Assembly: GCF_014207905.1 (NCBI RefSeq)
Contig: NZ_JACHLB010000005.1
Location: 124,001 to 188,000, forward strand
From: Flavobacterium notoginsengisoli
GTDB lineage: Bacteria > Bacteroidota > Bacteroidia > Flavobacteriales > Flavobacteriaceae
Reading direction: 5' to 3'
Length of the DNA stretch: 64,000 nucleotides
The notes beneath the pieces were generated by a model. The model was not told the DNA's origin. It worked only from the letters and a program-made list of their open reading frames with translations, and did not search any database. Positions 1 through 8,274 of this stretch are shown piece by piece (within the stretch, counting starts at the first letter, position 1; the number at the start of each line of letters is the position of its first letter). The translations under genes were made by a program, and so were the position numbers.

Positions 1-2
1 TA

Positions 3-1718
3 TATGGTACAACTTTATGTATTCCGACAGTTTTTATTGCTTACACTGGTGAAGCTTTAGATAATAAAATACCTTTATTAAGAGCATTATCTGCAATTGA
101 TGAAGCAGCGACAGAAGTTTGTAAATATTTTGATAAAAATGTAAAAAAGGTAACGGCAACTTTAGGATGGGAGCAAGAATATTTCTTGATTGATAAAGCC
201 TTGGCAAATTCACGTCCTGATTTAATGATGACGGGAAGAACATTATTAGGACATACTTCTGCAAAAGGTCAGCAATTAGACGATCACTATTTCGGATCTA
301 TCCCAACTCGTGCTCTTACTTATATGAGAGATTTAGAGCAAGAATGTATGTTGTTAGGAATTCCGGTAAAAACACGTCATAATGAAGTTGCACCAAATCA
401 GTTTGAGTTGGCTCCGATTTTTGAAGAAACCAATTTAGCGGTGGATCATAACTCTTTATTAATGGATGTAATGCAGAGAGTTGCAGAACGCCATGACTTT
501 AAAGTATTATTTCACGAAAAACCATTTAAAGGAGTAAACGGTTCAGGAAAACACAACAACTGGTCATTGGCAACAGATACGGGAGTTAATTTGCTAAGTC
601 CAAGTAAAACGCCAATGAGCAATTTACAGTTTTTGACTTTCTTTATTAATACTATAAAAGCAGTTAACGATTATGAAACTTTATTAAGAGCTTCTATCGC
701 GACTGCAAGTAACGATCATAGGTTAGGAGCAAATGAAGCGCCGCCAGCGATTATTTCTGTTTTCATCGGAGCACAATTATCAAAAGTTTTATTAGAATTA
801 GAAAGTGTAACAACTGGAAAACTTTCTCCAGAAGAAAAAACAGATTTGAAATTAAATGTTGTTGGTAAAATTCCAGACGTATTATTAGATAATACAGACA
901 GAAACAGAACTTCTCCATTTGCTTTTACAGGAAATAAATTTGAGTTTAGAGCAGTTGGATCAAATTCAAACTGTTCAAACGCGATGACAACTCTAAATGC
1001 GATCGTTGCAAAACAATTAATTGACTTTAAAAATGAAGTTGAGAATTTGATTGAGAATAAAGACATGAAAAAAGATGACGCAATCTTTAATGTCTTAAGA
1101 GAATACATCAAACAATCTAAAAAGATTCTTTTTGAAGGTGACGGTTATAGCGATGCTTGGGAAAAAGAAGCAGCAAAAAGAGGTTTGAGTAATTTCAAAA
1201 CAACTCCAGAAGCGATAAAAGCGAAAGTTTCAAAACAAGCTTTGGATTTATTTGCTGAATTAGGAATCTTTAATCACGTTGAGGCCGAAGCGCGTTACGA
1301 AATTGAATTAGAAGAATACACGAAAAAAATCCAGATTGAAGGCAGAGTTTTAGGAGATATTGCGAGAAATCATGTTATTCCGACTGCAATTCGTTATCAA
1401 AATACTTTAATTGAGAACGTAAAAGGATTAAAAGAAATTTTCGGAAAAGAATTTGAAACCATTGCAAAAGAACAAATTACTTTGATAAAAGAAATTTCTG
1501 GTCATATTGAAGGAATCAATACAAAAGTGTTGGCGATGACGAATGAAAGAAAAAAAGCCAATCAATTGACAGACGCCCAAAAAATGGCAGAAGCATATTG
1601 CAATAAAGTAAAACCTTATTTTGAAGATATCCGTAATCATTGTGATAAATTAGAATTATTGGTTGATGATGAAAGCTGGACATTAACGAAATACAGAGAA
1701 TTATTGTTTACTAAATAA
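3..1718 (+). CDS. glnN: Glutamine synthetase type III, 5' end missing
   Basis: The frame is open from base 3, so the gene begins upstream of the window; 571 residues are visible of the roughly 700-730 usual for GSIII. The enzyme makes glutamine from glutamate, ammonia and ATP in the cytoplasm. Visible signatures are the glutamate/ATP-site region NQFELAPIFEETNLAVDHNS, the motif GSGKHNNWS, and the long helical C-terminal extension typical of the GSIII class rather than the short GSI enzymes. An in-frame ATG at 186 is internal and is not a credible start, because conserved sequence (GWEQEYFLI) precedes it. A terminator follows directly, so it is probably the last gene of its transcript. Identification is secure. 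Confidence 0.96.
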   Translation, partial: YGTTLCIPTVFIAYTGEALDNKIPLLRALSAIDEAATEVCKYFDKNVKKVTATLGWEQEYFLIDKALANSRPDLMMTGRTLLGHTSAKGQQLDDHYFGSIPTRALTYMRDLEQECMLLGIPVKTRHNEVAPNQFELAPIFEETNLAVDHNSLLMDVMQRVAERHDFKVLFHEKPFKGVNGSGKHNNWSLATDTGVNLLSPSKTPMSNLQFLTFFINTIKAVNDYETLLRASIATASNDHRLGANEAPPAIISVFIGAQLSKVLLELESVTTGKLSPEEKTDLKLNVVGKIPDVLLDNTDRNRTSPFAFTGNKFEFRAVGSNSNCSNAMTTLNAIVAKQLIDFKNEVENLIENKDMKKDDAIFNVLREYIKQSKKILFEGDGYSDAWEKEAAKRGLSNFKTTPEAIKAKVSKQALDLFAELGIFNHVEAEARYEIELEEYTKKIQIEGRVLGDIARNHVIPTAIRYQNTLIENVKGLKEIFGKEFETIAKEQITLIKEISGHIEGINTKVLAMTNERKKANQLTDAQKMAEAYCNKVKPYFEDIRNHCDKLELLVDDESWTLTKYRELLFTK

Positions 1719-1735
1719 TGCTAATAAATTTTCTA

Positions 1736-1764
1736 AAACCTGTCTTAATTGGACAGGTTTTTTT
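1736..1764 (+). terminator. Intrinsic terminator of glnN
   Basis: A perfect 9-bp stem (AAACCTGTC / GACAGGTTT) with a 7-base loop is followed by a T run, 18 bases after the glnN stop codon. Confidence 0.9.
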
Positions 1765-1991
1765 ATGAATTAAAATTTAGAAGAAACAAAATAAGTAGTT
1801 TTATTCCTGTGAAATTATTTGAGAATAACTGTAATTTATCGAATTAATTTACACTTTATCGGAAAGAAGTAATTTTTTCTAAAAATATGTACTCTTAGTA
1901 TATCTGATTTTAAGGAAGTTTTATAATTTTAATCATCGAATTAAGAAAATAAATAAGAAATACCACAATAACCAACATAATTTAATCTGTG

Positions 1992-2026
1992 AAAAATCGG
2001 CGATATTCCAATCTGCCGATTTTTTT
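1992..2026 (+). terminator. Second terminator-like hairpin in the glnN-purM gap
   Basis: The stem AAAAATCGGC / GCCGATTTTT is followed by more T residues. No coding frame precedes it within the 386-base glnN-purM gap, and glnN already has its own terminator at 1736-1764. It may be a back-up terminator, or it may end a short untranslated RNA from about 1770-2026. Nothing else recognisable lies in this gap. Confidence 0.6.
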
Positions 2027-2070
2027 ATGAATCAAATATTCGAATAAGCCAAAGAATTAAAAAAAGGGAT

Positions 2071-2078
2071 TATCTTTG
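2071..2078 (+). promoter_or_regulatory. -7 promoter box upstream of purM
   Basis: TATCTTTG matches the Bacteroidota TAnnTTTG consensus. It lies 26 bases before the purM ATG, predicting transcription from about 2082. I see no clear TTG -33 box at the usual spacing. Confidence 0.6.
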
Positions 2079-2104
2079 CACCACATCAACACAAACTAAT
2101 TTTC

Positions 2105-3283
2105 ATGAGTTCAGATTCTAGCAAAAGGTACGCACAAAGAGGTGTTTCGGCATCAAAAGAAGACGTACACAACGCCATTAAAAACATTGACAAAGGTTTA
2201 TTTCCACAGGCATTCTGTAAAATTGTTCCAGATTATTTGACACAAGATGCAGATCATTGCCTTATTATGCATGCCGATGGAGCAGGTACAAAGTCGTCTT
2301 TGGCTTATATGTATTGGAAAGAAACAGGAGATTTGTCTGTTTGGAAAGGAATTGCTCAAGATGCCTTAATCATGAACATTGACGATTTATTATGTGTTGG
2401 AGCAACAGATAATATTCTGCTTTCTTCGACTATTGGAAGAAATAAAAACCTAATTCCAGCTGAAGTTATTTCTGCAATTATCAATGGCACAGAAGAATTA
2501 ATCAACGAATTAAAATCATTCGGAGTAACGATTCATTCAACTGGAGGTGAAACAGCAGACGTTGGAGATGTTGTTCGTACTATTATAGTAGATTCGACTG
2601 TTACAGCTCGTATGAAACGTTCTGATGTTGTAGACAATGCAAACATCAAAGCTGGCGACGTGATTGTAGGTTTAGCGTCTTTCGGACAAGCAACTTACGA
2701 GAAAGGTTATAACGGAGGAATGGGAAGTAACGGATTAACTTCTGCTCGTCATGATGTTTTCGGAAAATATTTGGCTAAAAAATACCCAGAAAGTTACGAT
2801 GCAGCAGTTCCAGAAGAATTAATTTATTCAGGACAAGTCAATTTAACTGATGAAGTAGAAAATAGTCCAATTAATGCAGGACAATTAGTGCTTTCTCCAA
2901 CAAGAACTTATGCGCCAATTATCAAGAAAATTTTAGATAAATATAGTCCAGAAGATATTCACGGAATGGTGCATTGCAGTGGTGGTGCACAGACTAAAAT
3001 TTTACATTTCGTAAAAGATTTGCATGTTATAAAAGATAATTTATTTCCAGTTCCGCCATTGTTCAAGTTAATTCAAGAACAATCGAAAACAGATTGGAAA
3101 GAAATGTATCAAGTTTTCAACTGTGGACACAGAATGGAGCTTTATGTTCCTGAAAACATTGCGCAAGATATTATTGAAATTTCAAAATCATTCAATGTAG
3201 ATGCTCAAATCGTAGGTAGAGTAGAAGCTTCAGATTCTAAAAAACTTACTATTAATAGCGAATACGGAACATTCAACTATTAA
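2105..3283 (+). CDS. purM: Phosphoribosylformylglycinamidine cyclo-ligase (AIR synthase)
   Basis: This 392-residue protein is of the AIR synthase family, which closes FGAM to AIR with ATP in purine synthesis. The N-terminal region has the family glycine/aspartate motifs (MHADGAGTKSSLAYMYW, NIDDLLCVGA), then STGGETADVGD, and the C-terminal domain carries HGMVHCSGGAQTKIL. It is longer than the roughly 345-residue E. coli enzyme, as is usual for the Bacteroidetes form. The start is chosen because it follows a promoter box by 26 bases and the protein begins directly with the conserved YAQRGVSASKED. It stands alone between a terminator-like hairpin and a large inverted repeat. The family is certain; the exact reaction is very likely. 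Confidence 0.92.
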   Translation: MSSDSSKRYAQRGVSASKEDVHNAIKNIDKGLFPQAFCKIVPDYLTQDADHCLIMHADGAGTKSSLAYMYWKETGDLSVWKGIAQDALIMNIDDLLCVGATDNILLSSTIGRNKNLIPAEVISAIINGTEELINELKSFGVTIHSTGGETADVGDVVRTIIVDSTVTARMKRSDVVDNANIKAGDVIVGLASFGQATYEKGYNGGMGSNGLTSARHDVFGKYLAKKYPESYDAAVPEELIYSGQVNLTDEVENSPINAGQLVLSPTRTYAPIIKKILDKYSPEDIHGMVHCSGGAQTKILHFVKDLHVIKDNLFPVPPLFKLIQEQSKTDWKEMYQVFNCGHRMELYVPENIAQDIIEISKSFNVDAQIVGRVEASDSKKLTINSEYGTFNY

Positions 3284-3289
3284 AAAATT

Positions 3290-3362
3290 AACCATATAAG
3301 TGATATAAGTTCAGTTTAGTTTTTCTACACTTTTAATATGAACTTATATCACTTATATGGTT
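3290..3362. repeat. Perfect 24-bp inverted repeat (probable terminator)
   Basis: Arms at 3290-3313 and 3339-3362 are exact reverse complements (left arm begins AACCATATAAGTGATATAAG), separated by a 25-base loop. The left arm starts seven bases after the purM stop codon and the right arm ends 15 bases before the next start. It would form a very stable AU-rich RNA hairpin and probably ends purM transcription or separates the two transcripts. Confidence 0.8.
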
Positions 3363-3377
3363 TAAAAATATTTCACT

Positions 3378-3734
3378 ATGTACGAATTACTTTTTTGGAA
3401 ATATCTAGACGAAATTTACTTGAACAATCAAGAAGTTTATGAAGCGCTTGTTGAAAAACAAGAAGTTGAAGGTTTGGCTATTCTTCAAATAGAAGTAATC
3501 GTAAATAGAATTAATTCTGTTTTTTCTGACTGGGAAAGAGTCGATGAAAACAGCTGGAAAAATCCAAAAGGAAAAGGCGCATTCCAAGTTATTACAACGC
3601 CACAAAGCGTAAAAATCGACTGCTACGGAACAGAAGGAAAAACCATGAACAAATTAGTTGATGTTATGGAAGAATTCAAATGTCCGCTTTACGATCCTCA
3701 AGTTCCTGAGCGTTATGATGAAATGAGTGAGTAG
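3378..3734 (+). CDS. Conserved hypothetical protein, 118 aa
   Basis: I do not recognise this protein. It is small, acidic and soluble, with no signal peptide or membrane segment. The N-terminal half looks helical (YLDEIYLNNQEVYEALVEKQEVEG); the C-terminal half (GAFQVITTPQSVKIDCYGTE) looks like a small beta structure. It sits between the 24-bp inverted repeat and a membrane protein gene 25 bases downstream, with which it could be cotranscribed. Codon use resembles its neighbours, so it is probably a real gene of unknown function. Confidence 0.65.
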   Translation: MYELLFWKYLDEIYLNNQEVYEALVEKQEVEGLAILQIEVIVNRINSVFSDWERVDENSWKNPKGKGAFQVITTPQSVKIDCYGTEGKTMNKLVDVMEEFKCPLYDPQVPERYDEMSE

Positions 3735-3759
3735 TTTTCATTTATAGTAAAAATATAAA

Positions 3760-4275
3760 ATGAAAAAAACTCTTGTCTTTGTTTGCAGTATCTTCTTAAG
3801 TATTCTTATCGCCACACTTTTCGGCGTTTTACACAATCAATTCACTTATACCATTTCTGATGAATTTTTTACAGAATACCTGTTTGAAAAATTTGGTTTT
3901 ATTGAATACGGAAGAAATACTCCAAGATTAACAGCTTCAATTATTGGTGTATGGTCTGGTTGGTGGATCGGTCTTTGTGCTGGTTTTATTTTTGCCCTTA
4001 TAGGTTTCTTTAGTCCTAATATAAAAGAGATGAAAAAAAGTATTAGTGGAGCAATTCTAATAATGCTAAGTACAACTGTAATAATAGGTTTATTAGGATT
4101 ATGTTATGGATTTCTAGGTTTTTCAAATTTAGAGTCAACTTGTTGTTTTCCTCTTCAAATTAAAAACATGCAAAATTTAATTGCAGTTTCAGAAATGCAT
4201 AGTTTTAGTTATGCAGGAGGTGCAATCGGATTATTATTAGGCGCTTTATTTCAGATAAAAAAACTAAAAAAGTAA
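3760..4275 (+). CDS. Hypothetical membrane protein, 171 aa
   Basis: I do not recognise the family. Four hydrophobic segments are visible: residues about 5-25, 66-88 (VWSGWWIGLCAGFIFALIGF), 96-118 and 151-167, with a soluble loop near 28-60 and another near 120-148 that contains a CC pair. It starts 25 bases after the preceding stop and could share its transcript. The next gene converges on it. Function unknown. Confidence 0.65.
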   Translation: MKKTLVFVCSIFLSILIATLFGVLHNQFTYTISDEFFTEYLFEKFGFIEYGRNTPRLTASIIGVWSGWWIGLCAGFIFALIGFFSPNIKEMKKSISGAILIMLSTTVIIGLLGLCYGFLGFSNLESTCCFPLQIKNMQNLIAVSEMHSFSYAGGAIGLLLGALFQIKKLKK

Positions 4276-4349
4276 ATTACGCTTCATAATTATAATTTTA
4301 TAAAGTTTCAAGTTATTGGAATTTGGAATTTTTAAATTTGGAATTTAAT

Positions 4350-4973
4350 CTACCCGTCTTTCAAAAGTAAATTCTGTTCTTTTCTAAGTTTTACCACTAA
4401 TTGATCAACATAAGTTTTGATTTTCTGCGGAAGCATATTCCAATTCTGATCTTTTTTAAAACTTCTGCAATCGTCTAAATCGCATTCAACGGCACGAATT
4501 GCATATTTTTTGTTTTTATAAACAGTTATAATTTTTACACGTCTTATTTCGTCATATTCTGTTCGAGTTCCGTAAACTATAATTGGATCAATATAACCAT
4601 CGCCATCAAGATCTTTTGTACTGCAATATTTTGTCCAAAACCAAATATTTGTTTCTTTCGGATTGTAATCTTCCAATAAATCATTAATTCTCCATTTTTC
4701 TAAAAACCCGCCGTGATCATTCATTACGCAAATGGCTTGAATTTTGGTGTTTAATGTATCTTTTTTAGAAATTGTTTTTTGATTTTCGCCTAAAACTAAT
4801 TCATAAACTCCGCCTTTATCCTGAAATTCAAATGCTTTGTAAATTGGAAAATCGGTTACATTTTCCAGCTCTCTATCTTTGATTTCTTGTTTGGTAAGTT
4901 TACGGCTTTCCGATTTCTGTGAAAAAATAAGGGTTGAATAAAAAGAAAGTAGAAGTAAAGTATATTTTTTCAT
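4350..4973 (-). CDS. Secreted hypothetical protein (possible M949_RS01915-type family)
   Basis: The protein has 207 residues and starts with a signal peptide (MKKYTLLLLSFYSTLIFSQ). The mature part has a central segment WFWTKYCSTKDLDGDGYIDPI with an Asp-rich loop (DLDGDGYID) that resembles a calcium-binding or integrin-like loop. The overall look recalls the Flavobacteriaceae family labelled M949_RS01915 surface polysaccharide biosynthesis protein, but I cannot confirm this without a search. A TATCTTTG box lies 26 bases upstream. It is divergent from the GH92 mannosidase gene. Function unknown. Confidence 0.6.
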   Translation of the reverse strand: MKKYTLLLLSFYSTLIFSQKSESRKLTKQEIKDRELENVTDFPIYKAFEFQDKGGVYELVLGENQKTISKKDTLNTKIQAICVMNDHGGFLEKWRINDLLEDYNPKETNIWFWTKYCSTKDLDGDGYIDPIIVYGTRTEYDEIRRVKIITVYKNKKYAIRAVECDLDDCRSFKKDQNWNMLPQKIKTYVDQLVVKLRKEQNLLLKDG

Positions 4974-4998
4974 ATTGGCTTTATACGATTAATAAATT

Positions 4999-5006
4999 CA
5001 AAGATA
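4999..5006 (-). promoter_or_regulatory. -7 box for the secreted 207-aa gene
   Basis: On the minus strand the sequence reads TATCTTTG, an exact TAnnTTTG match, predicting a start of transcription near 4995 and a leader of about 22 bases before the ATG at 4973. Confidence 0.55.
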
Positions 5007-5101
5007 TTTAAAACCTTTAGAGTTGCATTAAAATTATGTTTTTTAAAAACAGTTTTTGTTGTACTTTTCTAAATTCAAATAAAAAATAAGAAAACTATAA
5101 A

Positions 5102-7435
5102 ATGATTACAATAAACCGCCGAAATTTTCTCTTTGGAATATCACTTTTGATGCTTGGTTTTACGCCAAATATAAATGCTCAGAAGAAAATTAATGAAAAA
5201 CGAAATTTAATCCAATATGTTGATCCAATGATTGGAACAGCAAAAATGGGACATACTTATCCCGGTGCAACCGTGCCTTTTGGAAGTGTACAATTAAGTC
5301 CAGAAACAGACACAATCGCTTACGGATTAAATGGAAAATATAATGGCGAAGTTTATAAATATTGTGCAGGATATCAATATGAAGACAAAACAATTGTAGG
5401 TTTCAGCCACACCCATTTCAGCGGAACAGGACATTCAGATTTGGGAGATTTCTTAATTATGCCGACAACAGGAAAGTTGCAATTAAATCCTGGTGTTGCC
5501 TCAAAACCTCTATCGGGTTATAGATCGGCATTTTTGCATTCAACAGAAAAAGCAGAACCAGCTTATTACAGCGTTTTTCTTGAAGATCATAAAATTAAAG
5601 CAGAATTGACGGCAACAACTCGTGTCGGAATGCATCAATATACTTTTCCAAAGTCAGACGAAGCGCATATTATTTTAGATCTCACTTCTGGAATTTACAA
5701 TTATGATAAAAAGAACGTTTGGACTTTTGTGCGAGTAGAAAACGATACATTGATAACAGGATATCGCCAAACAAATGGTTGGGCAAGAACAAGAACGGTT
5801 TATTTTGCAATGTCTTTTAGCAAGCCAATTAAAAGTTACGGACAAGCAGCTCAGGAAAAAAGTGTTTACAGAGGTTTTTGGGGGAAATTTGATCAAACCA
5901 AAAATTTCCCTGAAATGGCAGGACAAAACTTAAAATTGTTTTTTGATTTTAATACTAATGAAGGAGAAAAAATCAAAATTAAAATGGCTTTGTCTCCTGT
6001 AAGTTCTGCGGCGGCTTTAGAAAACATGAAAAAAGAAACGCCTGATTGGGATTTTGAAAAAGTAAAAAAACAAAGCCAGGAAGTTTGGAATAAAGAATTG
6101 AATAAAGTTCAGGTTGAAACCATACAGAAAGAAGATTTAGTGAATTTCTATACTGCAATGTATCACGCCTTTTTAGGCCCAACTGAATACATGGATTTAG
6201 ATCGAAACTATAAAGGTTTGGATATGAATGTTCATAAAGCAGAAAATTTTACCAATTATACTAGTTATTCGCTTTGGGATACTTATCGTGCTTTACATCC
6301 ATTATTTAATATTGTACAGCCGAAAAGAAATGCCGATATGGTGAGTTCAATGCTGGCGCATTCGGATCAAAGTGTGCATAAAATGCTTCCGATTTGGTCA
6401 CATTATGCCAATGAAAACTGGTGCATGATTGGCTATCATTCGGTTTCTGTTGTGGCAGATGCAATCGTAAAAGGGAATGTTAGTTTTGATGCCGAAAAAG
6501 CGCTTCAAGCTTGTGTCAATACAGCGAAAGTTCCTTATTACGATGGACTAGAATATTACATGAAACAAGGTTATGTTCCAGAAGATAAAAACGGATCTTC
6601 GGTTTCTAAAACTTTAGAATATGCTTATGATGACTGGGCAATTGCACAGGCAGCTAAAAAGTTAGGTAAAACGGATGTTTATAATGAATTCATAGAAAGA
6701 TCGAAAAATTATAAAAATGTTTACGACGAAAAAACTGGTTTTATGCGTCCGAAATTGAATGACGGAACATTCAAAAAAGAATTCGATCCGCTAGACACGC
6801 ACGGGCAAGGTTTTATTGAAGGGAATTCATGGAATTACAGTTTATATGTTCCGCAAGATCCTGCAGACATGATTAAAATGATGGGCGGAAACGATAAATT
6901 TAAAGTTCGTTTAGATTCATTGTTTAATATGCATCTTCCAGATAAATATTTCGAAAACACGGAAGATATTACAAGAGATGGAATTATTGGAAACTATGTT
7001 CACGGAAACGAGCCTTCTCATCACGTTGTTTATTTGTACAATTGGACAGATTCTCCTTGGAAATCGCAAGATAAGATTCGAATGATTTTGAAAAAAATGT
7101 ACAGAAACGGTGCTGATGGGTTAGGAGGGAATGACGATTTCGGACAAATGAGTGCTTGGTACATTTTCAGTAGTTTAGGATTCTATCCAGTTGCGCCAGG
7201 TTCTGATGAATATGCTTTGGGAAGTCCGCTAATGAAAAATGCTATTTTGAATTTAGAAAACGGAAAAACTTTTGAAGTTGCAACTGTTAATCAATCGGAT
7301 AAAAATGTATTTGTTTCAAAAGTACTTTTAAATGGAAAAGAGTTTTCAAGACCTTTCTTAAAACATGAAGATGTTATGAATGGTGGGAAAATTACGTTTT
7401 ATATGAGTAGTAAACCGAATAAGAAGAATTATTAA
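5102..7435 (+). CDS. GH92 family alpha-mannosidase, secreted
   Basis: This 777-residue protein is a glycoside hydrolase family 92 enzyme; the family consists of calcium-dependent exo-acting alpha-mannosidases, often alpha-1,2, acting on N-glycans or mannans. The N-terminal domain opens with YVDPMIGTAKMGHTYPGATV and PFGSVQLSPETD. The C-terminal catalytic domain has GNEPSHHVVYLYNW and GGNDDFGQMSAWYIFSSLGF, the classical family signatures. The signal sequence begins with twin arginines (NRRNFLFGISLLMLGF), so export might use the Tat route. It stands alone, not beside a SusC/SusD pair, and is followed by repeat elements. Linkage specificity cannot be told from sequence alone. Confidence 0.92.
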   Translation: MITINRRNFLFGISLLMLGFTPNINAQKKINEKRNLIQYVDPMIGTAKMGHTYPGATVPFGSVQLSPETDTIAYGLNGKYNGEVYKYCAGYQYEDKTIVGFSHTHFSGTGHSDLGDFLIMPTTGKLQLNPGVASKPLSGYRSAFLHSTEKAEPAYYSVFLEDHKIKAELTATTRVGMHQYTFPKSDEAHIILDLTSGIYNYDKKNVWTFVRVENDTLITGYRQTNGWARTRTVYFAMSFSKPIKSYGQAAQEKSVYRGFWGKFDQTKNFPEMAGQNLKLFFDFNTNEGEKIKIKMALSPVSSAAALENMKKETPDWDFEKVKKQSQEVWNKELNKVQVETIQKEDLVNFYTAMYHAFLGPTEYMDLDRNYKGLDMNVHKAENFTNYTSYSLWDTYRALHPLFNIVQPKRNADMVSSMLAHSDQSVHKMLPIWSHYANENWCMIGYHSVSVVADAIVKGNVSFDAEKALQACVNTAKVPYYDGLEYYMKQGYVPEDKNGSSVSKTLEYAYDDWAIAQAAKKLGKTDVYNEFIERSKNYKNVYDEKTGFMRPKLNDGTFKKEFDPLDTHGQGFIEGNSWNYSLYVPQDPADMIKMMGGNDKFKVRLDSLFNMHLPDKYFENTEDITRDGIIGNYVHGNEPSHHVVYLYNWTDSPWKSQDKIRMILKKMYRNGADGLGGNDDFGQMSAWYIFSSLGFYPVAPGSDEYALGSPLMKNAILNLENGKTFEVATVNQSDKNVFVSKVLLNGKEFSRPFLKHEDVMNGGKITFYMSSKPNKKNY

Positions 7436-7440
7436 AGATA

Positions 7441-7472
7441 CTGAGATTCTAAGATGCTAAGGAACTAAGTTT
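7441..7472 (+). repeat. CTAAGnnn octamer array
   Basis: Four back-to-back 8-bp units read ctgagatt, ctaagatg, ctaaggaa, ctaagttt, starting five bases after the GH92 stop codon. The same periodic motif occurs at several other intergenic sites in the window. Confidence 0.85.
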
Positions 7473-7486
7473 TTTTCTTTTAGTAA

Positions 7487-7564
7487 TTGTCAGGCTGAGT
7501 GAAGTCGAAGCCTAATCTAGTTGTATTTGACTTGCGAGGGCTTCGACTTCGCTCAGCCTGACAA
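7487..7564. repeat. 78-bp palindromic repeat, copy 1
   Basis: Arms of 26 bases (7487-7512 and 7539-7564), beginning TTGTCAGGCTGAG, are inverted complements with one mismatch, around a 26-base loop. A near-identical copy including the loop is at 8129-8206, and one isolated arm is at 59767-59792. Confidence 0.9.
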
Positions 7565-7672
7565 ACAAGACATTTATTCATGATAAATTAAAATTCGCGA
7601 AAATTTGTGCAATTCGTGGCGAAACAAGAAAAAACTTCACGAAATTTGCACTTCAAATAAAGAAAACGAAAT

Positions 7673-8116
7673 ATGAAGATAAATTTAAAATCAGGAATTG
7701 ATAAACTGCTTTTCGGAATGAAGCAGAATGATGTAACAGCTGCTTTAGGAAAACCTGATAAAAACTATAAAGATGAAGATGATAATGTGATTTTTGTGTA
7801 CAATGCACTTAAAGCGCGCTTGACATTTTATCAAGAAGAAGATTTTAAATTAGGTTATATTGTAGCTTCAAGTAATAATCTGGAAGTTTTCGGTTTCAAA
7901 TTGATTGGAAGAAAAATTGCAGATGTAAAGAAAGATGTAGCAACAAAAGGCATTACAAAATACAATCAGGAAACTTTTGATACTTTCGAAAACTACTTCA
8001 ATGAAGATAACTGGTTCATTCTTCAGACAGAATTTGATGAAGTGGTAAAATTCGAAATTGGTGCTATTATCAATGATAAAGACGAATTTGACTGGAAATT
8101 TCCTGTGAAGAAATAA
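7673..8116 (+). CDS. Hypothetical protein, 147 aa, flanked by palindromic repeats
   Basis: I do not recognise the family. It is soluble and has no signal peptide. The N-terminal segment GIDKLLFGMKQNDVTAALGK PDK resembles the FGM..v...lG.P helix found in several small bacterial proteins, including some immunity-like ones, but this is weak. The rest alternates beta-like and charged stretches, ending DEFDWKFPVKK. The gene lies between two copies of a 78-bp palindromic element in the same orientation, 13 bases after the stop and about 110 bases before the start, which gives it the look of a cassette. Function unknown. Confidence 0.6.
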   Translation: MKINLKSGIDKLLFGMKQNDVTAALGKPDKNYKDEDDNVIFVYNALKARLTFYQEEDFKLGYIVASSNNLEVFGFKLIGRKIADVKKDVATKGITKYNQETFDTFENYFNEDNWFILQTEFDEVVKFEIGAIINDKDEFDWKFPVKK

Positions 8117-8128
8117 CTGTATTTTCGG

Positions 8129-8206
8129 TTGTCAGGCTGAGCGAAGTCGAAGTCTAATCTAGTTGTGTTTGACTTGTGAGGGCTTCGACTTCGCTCAGCC
8201 TGACAA
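8129..8206. repeat. 78-bp palindromic repeat, copy 2
   Basis: Arms are at 8129-8154 and 8181-8206, with the same 26-base loop as copy 1 apart from two substitutions. One arm base differs from perfect pairing. Confidence 0.9.
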
Positions 8207-8228
8207 ACGGAAAAATAATTATATAAAA

Positions 8229-8257
8229 AAACCGACAAGTGATTGTCGGTTTTTTTT
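8229..8257. terminator. Bidirectional terminator
   Basis: The stem AAACCGACAA / TTGTCGGTTT, with an A run on the left and a T run on the right, sits between two convergent genes and could end transcription on both strands. Confidence 0.85.
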
Positions 8258-8274
8258 ATGTTTTTTAAAAGAAA

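Noticed and set aside
716..1111. Long antisense open frame inside glnN
   Set aside because: It mirrors a conserved coding region on the other strand and has no promoter, ribosome site or recognisable protein features.
7441..7472. Octamer arrays considered as CRISPR repeats or direct-repeat plasmid iterons
   Set aside because: Units are only 8 bp, with no spacers of CRISPR size, no cas genes and no replication gene nearby.
7487..8206. Paired palindromes considered as insertion-sequence ends
   Set aside because: The enclosed gene shows no transposase features and the copies are direct, not inverted, with respect to each other; no target duplication is evident.
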